Shown here piece after piece: positions 43,870-56,217 of a stretch of DNA of 64,000 nt. The DNA lies in the NCBI RefSeq assembly GCF_933775445.1, contig NC_065875.1, forward strand, positions 8,135,001-8,199,000, read 5' to 3'. Origin of the DNA: Argentina anserina. Its lineage: Eukaryota > Streptophyta > Magnoliopsida > Rosales > Rosaceae. The translations under genes were made by a program, and so were the position numbers. Under the pieces are notes generated by a model. That model was given only the letters and a program-made list of their open reading frames with translations. It was not told where the DNA came from and did no database searches. The number at the start of each line of letters is the position of its first letter. The stretch's first letter is position 1.

Positions 43870-46495
43870 TGTCACGACCCAAAATTCAAGTATGAAACTC
43901 GAATTTCGACGTCCTGAAAAACTCTAAAACAATCTCAATAAATCGAAATCGTTTTAATGTCACCGTGGATCATTACTGAGTTCACAATACGACTCAGACA
44001 AACCAATTATTACAAACTAAATTTATAATTCAACATTACATCAAATGGAAATGTAATAATCCTCACAAATTCTCACACAAATCCACACAAATCCTCACCA
44101 CAAGATGGAAAATGAACGACTTCGAATCTTCAGAGTTGTCTTTTGATTTCCACTAATCGACACCTGCGGAATTATCCCCTACACCATCGAATAGGTGCAC
44201 CGGGATTGTAAACAGAAACCCGGTAAGTTTTACAACTCGTATGAGTAAAATAACAAATACCACTCATATCAATATATACGAAAATCCAAAAATCAACAAA
44301 TATAAATGCACTCATGACAAATTAGACGGCTTATCTGGTTGTCTAATAATGTAAAAATTTATGAACTCATGAGAATTGGGCAACCCCTCTGTTTACCCAA
44401 ATGTATTTATAATACGAGTACTCATGAGCGCTGGTACACCTCTGTTACCCCTCATTTAGTACGCCGCCGACATTGGACAACAATCTGTCATCCAATATCA
44501 AAAATATATGGGTACTCATAAGCCGATAACCCATATGTTACCTCATATGCAGTACCCCGGCAGACGGCTGAATCGTAACTTTCGCCCGGCCAAAGGCTAG
44601 GTTCCGACATGCCAAACACGTCCGAAGACATAAACTCGTTCGAAGACTAAAAACTCGTCCGAAAACATAAAACACGTCTGAAGACAAAAACTCGTCCGAA
44701 GACATCAATCACGTCTGAAGACCAAAAACTCGTCCGAAGACATAAAACACGTCTGAAGACAAAACATTTTAACAAACTCCATGTTAAAACCACATATAAT
44801 AATGATCGCATCATATTGTACAAATTAAATCGACATACTCTATATAATCTCATCATCAAAATGAACATATTCACAACGAAATCAAGACAGTAAATAATAT
44901 AGCAAACTATATATATGTACCTATTTACCATTTATACAAATATATATTCCACTATATCATATACCTGTCATATTTCATTCTTAAAAATTCTGCGTAAATG
45001 TGAGATTTTACTCACCTTATAATCTCAAGCGTAATTCCACGAATTCCGAAAGTAATTTTTTTTCTTGAATTATCGATCACCTTGAAAAGATAAGAAAATA
45101 ATTTAGAATCGTTACATAAACCTTAGATGCCGAAACAGTAATATTATTTTACTGTTTAGCAATTTCTGGTTTTACGAAATTACTGTTCACATATTTACTA
45201 TTCACATATTTTTGTACAAATACACATCAATTACGTATTCATGTATGCGTACATACTGTTTACGTATTTCTGTACGTATACATACTATTCAAATGTAAAT
45301 ATTGTCTCAGTAAATAATAATTACTTATTTACCTTTCCGAAATTACTTTTTACATTTACTGAAAGTAATTTACATTTATATTTACTGTACGTAAAATAAA
45401 TTTACATTTACAGTACGTAAATCACTTTTTACATTCACCGTTGTAAAAATAAATTTTACAAATTTACTGTGTCGAAAACACGTCGGGCCCATGCGCAGAG
45501 CACGCCACCGCCGCCCCTAATCTCTTCCTTTCTTCCCCCTCTTTCTCCCCACGGCCTCACTCCGCCCCTAGACCACTCCACGCCCCCACACGTGCCGCCC
45601 TAGGCGGCGGTGTTCACCCTTCCACTCCCTCCTCCGATCTCCCAAAAATTCAACCCATTTCAATCAAAAATCCTCAACAATTCATCACAACATTCACACG
45701 AAGTTAACCCTCACCTCAATCGACGATTTGGACTGTCGGATTCACCGGAGAAGCTCAAGGAATCGCTGTGGAGTCTCGGATTCGAGGGGGAGCGGTTGAC
45801 GGTGCTGCAGCTCAATTCGAGCCTCTCCTCCAGTGGAATCACGTCGAGGGGTGAGAGAGGAAGCTCGCCAACTTGCCTCCTAGCTCGCGCGGCGTCGGCG
45901 ACGTCGAGATCGGCGGGGCCGAGGCTATGCTTTGTCGTCGCTGCTCGATCTCCGCCTAGGGTGGGTCGTCGCTACCACCGGTCGACTCGTCTTGGCCGTG
46001 CGGTCCCAATGACACCGGCGGTGTCGAGCATTGTGGCCGATGGAGGGAGATCGCCGGCGTGGGAGGTGAGGGTCAGGGAGAGAGAAAATCGCGAGGGGAG
46101 AGAGAGAGAGAGAAAAGGGGGCGGGTTAAGGGTTTCCAGAAATGGAAACCCTGATCCCTAAAATTTTCTATTTATACTCGTTTCCAAAATCGGAAACTAC
46201 TTCCGTCGTTAATAACTTTCACGTACGACGTCCGATTCGAACGCGTGACGCGTCCACGAACTCGTATCGACGAGCTCTACGACTTTCGTGAAAGAAGTTT
46301 TCACAAACGATTGACAGAGTAAAAGTCGATATTCATGTCGCGGAAACGTAACGTTTTCCTAAATAAACGTTCCGATAACATTTCCGTTTCTGATTTACCA
46401 CTTCGCTAAATAAACAAAAGTCGTTTAAATGAATTTCACCAATTTATAAACTTAAAAACAATTCCATAAACGTTCCGAAAAATCGGGTTATTACA
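43870..46495 (-). mobile_element. Solo LTR E (same family as A)
   Basis: This 2626-bp unit is flanked by CAAAT (43865-43869 and 46496-46500). Plus-strand termini are TGTCACGACCC and GGGTTATTACA. The sense TATA box TATAAATAG is at 46168-46176 (minus). The frame at 45610-46161 falls in its GC-rich promoter-proximal part and resembles no protein. The tandem array at 44608-44768 is larger than in other copies. Confidence 0.88.
44608..44768 (+). repeat. Expanded tandem array in solo LTR E
   Basis: About nine imperfect copies of a 16-18 bp unit, core CGTCCGAAGACATAAA, alternating CGTCCGAAGAC and CGTCTGAAGAC types. Copies A, B and C carry only one or two units at the same place. Confidence 0.8.
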
Positions 46496-46500
46496 CAAAT

Positions 46501-46859
46501 ATAATTAAAATTAAAAGTGTGACATTCTATGTTAGTTGTATCTGCAACAATAGGTAAGGTAGCTCCAGTAAATTTAGTGTAACTGAGAAAGAAGAAAAAA
46601 AGCAGAATGAGAACATATGGAGATTCTTGCGCTTTGTATAAACTTATGGCATTAGGAACTTTTACAGTGGACTTTGTTTGAAAGGTTCAGTAGCTTTCAC
46701 AGGTCAGATCAATAAAAGGGAAAATGCAAATTCCGTCGTGTTGATTTATTGCTGTCATTCAGTCCTTGTACCATAACACTTTCAAGATAAAATACCAGTT
46801 AAAGAGCATCAAATATTAATTTCTAAAATTACAAAGCTAGGGGTGCAATGGTGCTTCGA
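46501..46859. other. 3' flank of the membrane protein gene
   Basis: Probably contains the 3' UTR of the minus-strand gene starting at 47873. Nothing else is recognised. Confidence 0.4.
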
Positions 46860-47873
46860 TCAACATGCTTCATCTGAACTGATAAGTGAAGCGGCCGCGG
46901 TAACTTTAGTATATTCAACACTTTCTTGCATTTCAAGCTCTTCTCCATGAGTCTCCTTGCAATCATAGTAAAGGACGGTATATGCCATTAGTGAAAACAT
47001 CCTGATCAAGGACATTGAGTTTAAAATGAGCAATGGAATTACTATTTCACTTCCTGAAAATGCGGTATCGCTAATCTTCTTCAAACCGTAGACCACAGCA
47101 ACAGAGAATGCTCCGAAAAGAATATTCAGGCCAAACCCTCGTACCATAGATCCTCTGATAAGCTGTCCGGCTCTCCCTAGGGCATCAATGCCCCATTTTT
47201 CCTCAAGTACTGAAATAATGAGTGCTAAATTCCAAACAACAGCAAGATAAGCTTGGAAAATAACAGCTACAATTAGTACTATTATAGAGAAACTAGAAAG
47301 TGTGAACATATGACTGGAAAACACGACCAAAGGAACCATAAATGCTGTAAGAAATACACAATAGCCTAGATGAAGCAGCATTATGTAAAACCAAGTGACA
47401 AACGGTCTTTTAAACAATTTCACCACCCTCGGTAGGACTTCCTTGACAGATACGTTTTTACCACAGTATGTTACCCCTGATGCTAAGATTGATGGGATAG
47501 CAAAAATTAGAGAGGTAAAGGAGAATGCTAGAATGAAAATCGCCTCTAGTCCCACGACTAATCGGAGGTCAGTTTTCAAGGAACTTAAAAGGTAGCCAAA
47601 TTCAGGGCTACCAGACTCTGTCAAGCTTAGGACTAGGATCGTTGCCTTGACAATGAAGCTCTCAAGTGGCGGTTTCACTGAGAAGATATTGATCAACAAA
47701 AGGATAGAACTAAGAAACATCATGAGTATAATGATAGAGGACATGAGTTTCCCATTTCTCAAGAAAGGTTTTGGAGCTTCCCTTAGTATGCCTACCAAAC
47801 CCAATAGGTTATAGAACTTTACTGGGGAAGGACTGATATGGTTCAGAAATTTAGTATTTGAATCCATCATCAT
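46860..47873 (-). CDS. Plant multi-pass membrane protein of unknown function, 337 aa
   Basis: A single intact exon, from ATG at 47873 to a stop at 46860. The start MMMDSNTKFLNHISPSPVKFYNLLGLVGILREAPKPF is followed by about six hydrophobic segments, near residues 44-64, 108-130, 157-180, 190-222, 250-270 and 278-300. The C-terminal tail is hydrophilic. The stretch AYLAVVWNLALIISVLEEKWGIDALGRAGQLIRG matches the pattern I know from a plant membrane family (Arabidopsis relatives are annotated only as transmembrane or putative binding proteins): A-W-LA..VSVLE..G..A...A..L..G. The biochemical role is unknown. A decayed tandem copy lies about 1 kb upstream on the same strand. Confidence 0.8.
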   Translation of the reverse strand: MMMDSNTKFLNHISPSPVKFYNLLGLVGILREAPKPFLRNGKLMSSIIILMMFLSSILLLINIFSVKPPLESFIVKATILVLSLTESGSPEFGYLLSSLKTDLRLVVGLEAIFILAFSFTSLIFAIPSILASGVTYCGKNVSVKEVLPRVVKLFKRPFVTWFYIMLLHLGYCVFLTAFMVPLVVFSSHMFTLSSFSIIVLIVAVIFQAYLAVVWNLALIISVLEEKWGIDALGRAGQLIRGSMVRGFGLNILFGAFSVAVVYGLKKISDTAFSGSEIVIPLLILNSMSLIRMFSLMAYTVLYYDCKETHGEELEMQESVEYTKVTAAASLISSDEAC

Positions 47874-48889
47874 TGTGGTGTTAAGTTTAAAGACCTACAC
47901 TAAGTACAAGCTCTTATACTCGAATACACAATGCCAGGAAGGAAGTAGAAAGATTGATAATAGTTGCAATCTGATACAGAACACCATGATATTCCTTCTA
48001 TATAGGGAACTATATAAACATGAAATTCATGAAACTGATGACAAAAACAAGAAATATTGGGGCAAAAACAAGGGAGTGGTGAGATAAACAATGCGCATTC
48101 GTGGGAAACTAAAAAGAAGTCTGCTGCAGAATAAAATGTTTGATCTCCTGATTCATTCACAGAGTCAATCTGGAGATCTCATTTTTGGAATAGAAGGGGT
48201 CAATGATGATAGGTGAAAGTAAATGTGGAACCATGCATGTGTTTAACTCCAGTAACTTAAGATCCAAACGGACTTGGATTAAAGTTGACTCTACAAGGTG
48301 TATGTCTATAGCTTGGTATTGCCGGCAACAGGCGCTTGGATAATGTTAAACAAATTGTCCATTTGGACTTGAAAGAGCTCTGAAGTATTTCTTAGTCATG
48401 AAAGTGTAGGATTCTTAACTCAGACCTATTGATTTACTTCTAGGCCAAGAAAATAAGACAATCTTTATCCATTGAATAACGTTGTGCATGATTCATGATA
48501 GTTACTGTGAAAATGACAGAGTTACAGCATATGATTAAGGGAGGAAAATAGTCGAAAGTCAATGCTGAGGGAAAAGGGACAAAGGACTTGGTCCATCCTC
48601 TAGCCTCTGAAGGTTTTCAAGTGTTACTTTGCAATGTGTTTATTTCTATCTCCACTGTAAGGAAAATTGTTTGATGATCAGTGTGGTGAATAATTGAGAG
48701 ACCAATCCTACACATGTTTGTGATTTCAAGTATCAAAACATGAACAATCATATTCATATAAGCAAGGTTTAATTACAATATTACATTATAAACCCCAAGC
48801 ATGGACTGCATGGCAAGAACTGTAGATGTGCTTACAAAGTTACTACAGAAGCAAAAACATTGGTATATAACAGAAAGTGATCGTCTTCG
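47874..48889. other. Intergenic DNA between the two tandem membrane-protein copies
   Basis: Upstream region of the intact copy and 3' flank of the decayed copy. No further ORF or repeat is recognised. Confidence 0.5.
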
Positions 48890-49844
48890 TCAAACTACAT
48901 CTTCATTGATAAGAGGGGTAGCAGAAGAGGAGACCTTAGTATATTCCGAGCTTCCATGAAGTTCAAGCTCTTCTACATGAGTCGCCTTGGACTCATAGTA
49001 CAGGACTGTGTATGCCATTCGTGACACCATAGTTACGAGGCAGAAGACAGAGTTGAAGAGGAGCAATGGAACAATCACGGCTTTTACTGGTACAGCTTTG
49101 GCAAGAGTTGTATACAAAACAAATAACACCAATGAGGAGGTGGCCAAAACAAGATTGAGAAAAAACCCTCGTAGCTTTGATCCCTTAATAAGCTGTCCAG
49201 CTTTTCCAAGTGCCTCAATGCCACATTTCTCTTCTAGTATTGAAACAACTAATGCTAAATTCCAAACAACAGCTAGATAAGTTCGGACAACTAGAGCTAA
49301 AAGGCATGGGATTATAGTGAAAGCAGATACAGTGAGCTTAAGATTGAAAATAAGCACCAAAGGAAGAACAAATGCAAGGAGAATCGAAAAGTAGCCTAAA
49401 TCAAGCATTGTTATGAAGAACCATGTAACAATTGGTCTTTTCAACGATTTCAATGCCTTTGGTAGAAGTTCCTTGATGCACAAGTCTTTCCACAGTACGA
49501 AACTGCTGATGCTAAGATTGAGGCTGTTGCAAAAAACAACGACGTAATAGACATTGTCAACATGAAAATCCATTCTACTCCGAAAAATAATCGGAAGTCG
49601 AACTGGGCAGCAGTTAGAAGATGGGAGAATCCAGCGCCTCCAGGACTTGTAGCTGCCATGAAGCTTGCCTTCATTACAAAATCAGTGACTATTGGTTTGA
49701 TGGAGTAGAAATGGCTTACCAAGAGGAAAGAACTAACAAGTATTATGAGAAGGGTGATGGAGGACAAAGCCTTCCCATTTCTGGAGAAAAGCTTGCAGGA
49801 TCCCTTTGGAGTCCCAGGAAATCCAAGAACATGTTAAACTTCAT
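48890..49844 (-). pseudogene. Frameshifted paralogue of the 46860-47873 membrane protein
   Basis: The reading starts at ATG 49844 (MKFNMFLDFLG) and leaves frame within about 60 bases; homology resumes as FSRNGKALSSITLLIIL (49450-49790). A second break at about 49482-49495 separates ILASAVSYCGK from the following KELLPKALKSLKRPIVTW (48890-49490). From there the copy is intact to its stop, including TYLAVVWNLALVVSILEEKCGIEALGKAGQLIKG. At least two one-base changes are needed to explain it, so it is a pseudogene unless the assembly is wrong. Similarity to the neighbour is high in the C-terminal half. Confidence 0.75.
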
Positions 49845-50085
49845 CGAAATAAAAAGGATCAATACTTTTCAGAGCTTCTAAATCTTTTATGCACTGCGAA
49901 AGTACAATGGTTAGCATATTCATATTACGTTTTTCTTCATTGTCAGAATCGACTATTCTAATTTAGTAATTTTTCCTTAAGACCAAGTCATCTATTCTAT
50001 TATATCCTACTACTTCCTAGCTACTTCATTGTCCACATGGAGAAGTTTAACGTCTTGCGCAAGCCGGAATGGCACCACTGCTAAA
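49845..50085. other. Unique DNA left of the hAT-like composite
   Basis: Upstream flank of the pseudogene. It ends in CTGCTAAA (50078-50085), the putative target duplication of the hAT-like element. Confidence 0.4.
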
Positions 50086-50160
50086 CAGTGGTGGATCCAG
50101 AATTTAAGACCTGGGTGGGCTTAAAAATTTTATTTGAGAAATTCAACGCAATGTCGATAT

Positions 50161-50350
50161 TAAAACAGTAGAATGAATTCGAGAGAATAATTGTAATTTT
50201 ATTGATAGATATATGACCTTATATATAGACATTACATCAACGATCTCGATAAATCAAGAATAAAATAACATTTTTTAACTAGCTAGGCTATACTAATTAG
50301 GACAAGATACACCAAAAATGTATATGAGATGATTCTCTTATAAAAATCTC
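50161..50350 (-). repeat. 3' LTR of minus-strand Copia (approximate ends)
   Basis: Aligns with 60634-60812 with many substitutions. The inner border lies next to a sense purine-rich CATGGGAGAT tract near 50346-50356. Confidence 0.65.
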
Positions 50351-50676
50351 CCATGTATCGCGATCCTAATATGACATAGTGCAATACTGTTGCCTCGGTT
50401 AAAACTTTGTCAAGTAAAACAAAAACCTCTTAGGTAAAATTAAAAGCTTTGGTCGAAAGAGAGAAAGAACACAACGCACTAACTACAAATGATCAATGCA
50501 TGTGACGTAGACTCCCTCTGATGTCTACAAAACTGCTCTCCCTAATCTTTAACTCAATCTTGGAGCTCTGATAGACAACACAAGCTAATGCGTCTCACAT
50601 GCTTCACAAATGTGGATTTTGGAAGAGACTTAGTAAACAAATCTGCCACATTATTCTTAAAATGAATCTAATTAAT
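50351..50676. other. Copia 3' untranslated part
   Basis: Lies between the RNase H remnant and the 3' LTR. No frame is recognised. Confidence 0.4.
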
Positions 50677-53010
50677 TTAGATATTCAACATCTCTTGTTG
50701 TTGCTGATTATAAAAGAACTTTGGCGAAATATGCTTTATGTTATCACCCTTAATGTAACCTAACTTCATCTGCTCAATGCAACCAACATTATCTTCGTAA
50801 AGACATGTAGGTTCAACTGTAATATAACTTAATCCACTAGCATCTCGAATATGATTAATGATTGCTCGAAGCCAAATGCACTCTTTGATTGCTTCATACA
50901 ATGCTATAATCTCATAATGATTCGAGGAAGTAGCAACAAGGATTTGCTTGGTTAATCTCCAAGAAATTACCGTATTCCCCATGGTAAAAACATAACCAGT
51001 TTGGGAACATCCTTTCTGTGATCCGAAAGGTATCTAGCATCAGCGAATCCTACCAATTCATCACTAGAAGTTGTAGGGAAGGAGAAATTGTCATTCAAAT
51101 GCTGAGAATTAGCATCGGCAGCGACACTGGAGGCGGCGGCAGTAGAGCCGTGTCTGGCTTTCCAAGAGAGTATGGCGGCGACGTTGTGTCGATCTTCACC
51201 ATCAATTCTTGCCGGAATACTAATAATACAACCCCTTATCAATGGAACCTTTCAAGTACCTAAAGATGTTCTTAATACCGGTCCAATTACGCATAGTTGG
51301 TGTAGAACTAAACATTGCCAACAAGTTCACTGATAATACAATGTCTGGACGAGTACATTGAGCTAGATAAAACAAAGCTCCTATAACACTCAAATATGGA
51401 TATTCAGGACCAAGTATCTCTTCATCGTCATGTTTCAGACGGAATTGATATTTCTTGGTATCCAGACTTTTTACGACCATGGGAGTACTAGAAGGGTGCA
51501 TAACTTTGTCCATATAGAATCGCCTGAGCATCTTTTGGACGTATGCAAACTCGTGTACAAGGATTCCACCAACTCTATGCTCAATTTCCAAACCTAAGCA
51601 AAAACCGAGTCTTTCACATGTCTTTCATCTCAAATTCTGCTTTCAAGTAGCTTATTGTCTCACCAATCTCATTAAGAGATCCAATTATGTTCATGTCATC
51701 GACATAGACAGCTATACGCGGGAAGTTTTTTAAAAAATTGATCCAACTTTTTACGTTGGTTGAAGTAATTAGATAATTATAGGAAAACCAGAACTATTGC
51801 AATTGATAAATACGCAAGGGCACAATTCATCGCTCTTGTATCCCTTCCTAATCAAGTATTCACTCAAACGTGTATACCACATTTTACTAGACTGGTTAAG
51901 TCCATAAAGTGAGCATTGTAACCTAATGACATAGGCATTGCGTGACTTACTTGAATTGGGTACTTGAAGTCCATCAGGAACCTTCATGTATATGTCTATA
52001 TTTAGATCCCCTTAAAGATACGCGGTCACCACATCTAACAGCTACATATCTAGCATTTCAGATACCACTAGACTTATCAGATATCAGAAGGTAATAATAT
52101 CCATAACCGGAGAATACGTCTCCTCATAGTCAACATCAGGATGCTAAGAGAATCCTTGAGCAACGAGTCACACTTTATACCACAGGACTTCGCCTTTCTC
52201 ATTCATCTTACGAACAAAGACCTATTTATGTCCAACATGCTTAACATTCGGCGGTACTTCAATGACCGGGTCGAAAACTTGCCTTTTATTAAGAGAGTCT
52301 AGTTCTGTCTTGATTGCTTCCTTTCATTTCAGCCAATCTGCTCTTCGTTGACATTCTTCAACCGAGCGCGGTTCCATGTCGTTGTCGTCGATGATTTCCC
52401 GAGCGACGAAATAAGCAAACACATCATCTATCTACATGGAATTCCTATTAATGACTTCTGGAATATTTAACTTGCTCAATGAGATTTCTTTGCTCTCTGA
52501 TATCAACAATGAGTCTGAAGCGTCCCTCAGATCATCAAGTGTTGATTCATGGACATAGCTATAATCAGAGATAATCTCGAAGCTCGGGTTGTCCGAGTCT
52601 ATGATGAGTTGATCAGTTTGTGCCTTGACTTTAGCTCTTTTTCTTGGCTGTGAGTGAGTGGAACCTTTCAGCCTCTCCCTCTTCTTGGGAAGAGCTGAGA
52701 CCGTCGTCGTGCCTCCACCTACGGTAGGATCGGCCGAGCCTTGCTCTGGTACGGTGACATCTTGCCCGAAGTTCCAGACTTCTAACCTCGCAGGACAGTT
52801 TGCAGCAGGTATACTCGATCTCGTCACTTTTGCAATATCCGTAAAGGCGTCAGGCATCGAATCTGCCACCTTATGTAACTGCAAAATACATTGCACTTCA
52901 ATCTCAGGATTATCTTGAACATATGTGTTCTTATATCCCTCTAAATACGGGAATGTGTCTCATCGAAGTGACAATTTACAAATCTAGCAATAAAGAGATC
53001 TCTTGTCTGA
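50677..53010 (-). pseudogene. Copia RT and RNase H remnant with pre-RT linker
   Basis: Reading along the minus strand: the linker with RFVNCHFDE and a basic PKKRERLKGST region (52432-52990), the start of RT (about 52000-52400), IYMKVPDG with LQCSLYGLNQSSKMWY (51769-51987), the catalytic YVDDM (about 51692-51710), then FRYLKGSIDKGL and GALFYLAQCTRPDI (51220-51591). RNase H pieces follow (VATSSNHYEIIALYEA, CLYEDNVG; 50677-50982). Each piece is in a different frame or separated by stops, so no functional polymerase can be made. Confidence 0.85.
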
Positions 53011-53014
53011 GGGT

Positions 53015-54588
53015 TGATGAATTGCTCGATTACTCGACATCAATATTTAACCCTGTAAGCATCGTTACTAGTATAAAACAAGAGGGTATCGTTCACAAAC
53101 CGGGGATCCAGCCAGGGCTTAGAATCACAAACAATTAACACGAATTCATAAAGATATAAAAGAGTTTGATATATAGGATCAGATTGAAAGATAAAAAAAA
53201 CAGAAAATAAAACCTAAACTAATATATACATGTGATCAACCAACCAACACATTTGCAATCACCAAACAAATCATACAAAGCTAACGAAAATCAGATTATA
53301 GTCCTCCTTTAAGAGTCATGCCGAGACACTATCATGAATAACTAAGGTTGGATCATGCAATTAGGGTCCTAAGCAGTAACCTAAATACATAGACACTTAA
53401 CACATTCGATTCATTCCAAGCGGTTCTAATCGAAATCTAACATACTTATCCTACCATGTAACTTCAAAACCACGCATATTGAATTCATTAAGTATGTCAC
53501 CTACTTAACCCCCAATCATGCAATTTCGAAAATCACATAGGAAAGATAAACATGTTCATAGCATAAGTCATAAATCCAACAACCTAAATATCATGCTACA
53601 AGCGTATACATAACATAAAGATACTTTCGAAATCACACAAGAATAGATCACGGCATAAACGAAAATCATAGAACTAAAAACCTAAAATCGCAACTTTATA
53701 TGAATTGAAACAAGTAACTATCTCATAGACAAAATCGAAACTAGTTTACAATACACAAATCGCATACTCATCCAAGAACAAGAAAAACCAAAACCCGAAA
53801 TAGACATAGAGAGAATCATGGTTATACTCTATCAATCAAGCGATCTCACAAAGTATAGTCGTGGCTTCTAAGGGGATGGAACCTCTTCACAAGCGTGCTT
53901 GAAGGCTATAGATTGGTGGAGAATGGTGGAATCGGTTTTAGGATTTCTTCGAAGGGTGAGGGATTGATTCGGCAGAGCTAGGCTTGTGCTTGTGTGCAAG
54001 GTTGATGATGATCTGAATGGGGAGGCTGAGCCTCTAATATATAGGAGAAAATAAACCCTCTTTGCCATCCCTTGTAGGAGATAGAAACCAATTGGGAAGC
54101 TGAAATCTTCTTTGATATGGATTTTGATTCATGTACTCCAAATCCAACTTGATGTAGGAAACCAAATCCAATAGGGAAACATATATGGGATGCACGGCAT
54201 CTCTCCATGTTCAACTAGGAATAGCTAGGCCGGCCTCTTCTTCTCCTTCTTCAACTTGGACATGATTTTCTTGTCTCACTAGGAATGCATCACGACATCT
54301 CTACTCCTTATCCAAGTATGATTTGTCTTTCCTGAAAAGAAATCGACGATTAGGGAATGGGAAAGAATGAAAATAGGAAAGTAGAGTCATAGTCGAGTAA
54401 GGAATCCTAACTCAATAAGGATTTCTAACACTTAGCACAATTTCATCATCAATTCATCTAAATTCGGCATAGCTCTACTTAGAACATACAAATATCAAAT
54501 ATGAACCTAAAACAACTAAATAAGAAGTAACAAAGCATAAGAATAGGGCATATATACATTAAGAACGTCACACTATGTGCTCCTATCA
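53015..54588 (-). mobile_element. Solo LTR of a second family, inside Copia pol
   Basis: This 1574-bp unit has plus-strand ends TGATGAATTGC and CTCCTATCA, flanked by AGGGT (53010-53014 and 54589-54593). Removing the unit and one AGGGT restores the Copia reading across the site (YID joined to PQTRDLF), a strong check on the boundaries. In sense (minus) it starts TGATAGGAGCACA and has a TATA-like CTATATATTAG at about 54034-54044 with a leader-like downstream part. No coding region, primer site or partner LTR is present. Confidence 0.82.
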
Positions 54589-54592
54589 AGGG

Positions 54593-55149
54593 TCAATGTA
54601 ACAGATAATCGTTGGAGAGTTATATCTAACATAAATTGTCATTCGTCTCTATGGACCCATTTTCTTACACAGTGGAGGCGTAATAGGTACATAAACCGCG
54701 CAACCAAACGTGCGTAAATGTGAAATGTCAGGCTCATATCCAGTTACTAACTGGTACACACTAATAGGTTGTTTGGCAGTACGTCTCAAAGGAATAAGTA
54801 TAGCTGCATGCAAGATTGCATATCCCCAAGCATTTATGGGCAAGTTACAATGCATAACTAAAACCCGAGCTATAAGTTGTAACCGCTTAATTGTCGTTTC
54901 TGCCAATCTATTCTGAGAATGAATGTGGGGTACCAGATGTTCAACATCTATCTCGATTGACATACTATAATCATCAAATGCCTTCGAAGTGAATTCTTTT
55001 GCATTATCCAGTCTAATAGACTTAATCCAATGGTCAAGGTGGTGAGCCCTAAGTTTAATTATTGGAGTGAGGAGCTTTGGAAATGTAGCATTCCGTGTGA
55101 ACACTAGATCGACATTTGACCAGCGTGTTGATACATCTACCAAAACCAT
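54593..55149 (-). pseudogene. Copia integrase remnant
   Basis: Frame 54649-55149 shows the core: MVLVDVSTRWSNV (first Asp), IRLDNAKEFTS (second Asp) and HSQNRLAETTIKRLQL (Glu). It ends FGCAVYVPITPPLCKKMGP before a stop. Homology continues past the stop as YIDP, to the solo LTR insertion point. The catalytic acids are retained but the frame is closed. Confidence 0.85.
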
Positions 55150-55990
55150 AAAGTATCTAAATGGTCCGCACTCTGGATGTATTTGTCCACATATATCACA
55201 TTGGATCCTTTTAAAAAATGGAATATTTTATGTATTATCAACTGCAAATGAAGGCTTTCCCTGCATCTTTGTGAATGCACAAGCTTTACAAAATAATTTA
55301 TGGGCATTAGAGATCGCGGAAAAGGCATCACAGAACTTCTTGGGCTCCATCACGGACTTAGAAGACCGTGGGAAAGCCTTGGCAGGCCGTGAGGCTTAGC
55401 CATGGCCAGACACAAGTGTCACGGCCATGCCACCATCATTTATGGCGTGTGGGGTTCCCACATGCTTATTGGCTTTGAAAAATGGATGACTGTGTGAAGT
55501 TTTTAATATACGAATCATCATATCATGTCCATGATGACCTAAACGATTATGCCATAGCTTGTAAGCGGCAGAATCACAGAAAGACTTGCCAACTGCATTA
55601 GATTTAATTGCATGTAGTGTGGTAGTACAACCCACTACTAACACGCTCAAACATCTCTAGCAAACATCTCTAGATTACGACGATGATGTCTATAACAAGA
55701 GGTAACACATAGAAACTCCTTTCCATCAATAACTTTGGTGTTCATATGATAATCGGTGGCACGAATATCCTTAAAACTGAGGAAGGTTCGGTTCCCCTTT
55801 GGTGCATATAGTGCATCTGTGACTATTATGGGAGTACCATTAGGTAAGTCTCAATTTGACAAGTCACAGAGGATTTACAAGGCACAAATTATGTAAAAAG
55901 TTTCTTAACCCGCAAAAATGTGTGAGTTGTTCCACAATCTGCTAAACATTCTATTTCGCCGGTTGACATCTACATATAAATTGTAAAACA
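55150..55990 (-). pseudogene. Copia protease and pre-integrase remnant
   Basis: 55396-55650 encodes the GAG-pre-integrase zinc region with LWHNRLGHHGHDMM. Upstream, near 55920-55975, the retropepsin site reads GEIECLADCGTTHTFL. Stops lie between these blocks (for example just after KKLFT). The solo LTR at 56218 separates this part from gag. Confidence 0.75.
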
Positions 55991-56212
55991 TAATTACTCT
56001 TTTGAAAAGACAAGGCGAATATTCTCTAGAAGAAGAGAAAATTATAATATGAATGGTCAAAACAAATTGTGATCCCTTAAAATGTGCATAACGGTATCAT
56101 CAATACTTAGAGAAATCACATGAGAAACTTATGTGTGCCAAAGAGTAAGCACGTTGTCATTGGATCAAATAACTATGATCTGCAAAAGACAATAAAGTAG
56201 CACTGTAGGGTA
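55991..56212. other. Degenerate Copia sequence
   Basis: Presumably the diverged gag-protease linker. It contains no recognisable motif. Confidence 0.3.
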
Positions 56213-56217
56213 GCATG

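Noticed and set aside
44608..44768. CRISPR-like array
   Set aside because: The repeats are degenerate, spacers are shorter than the repeats, and it lies inside a plant LTR.
53014..54589. Reading the 53-54.6 kb insertion as a DNA transposon with TTGAT inverted ends and a GGG duplication
   Set aside because: The same junction is explained better by TG...CA ends with a 5-bp AGGGT duplication and an LTR-like promoter. TTGAT alone is too short to be a terminal repeat.
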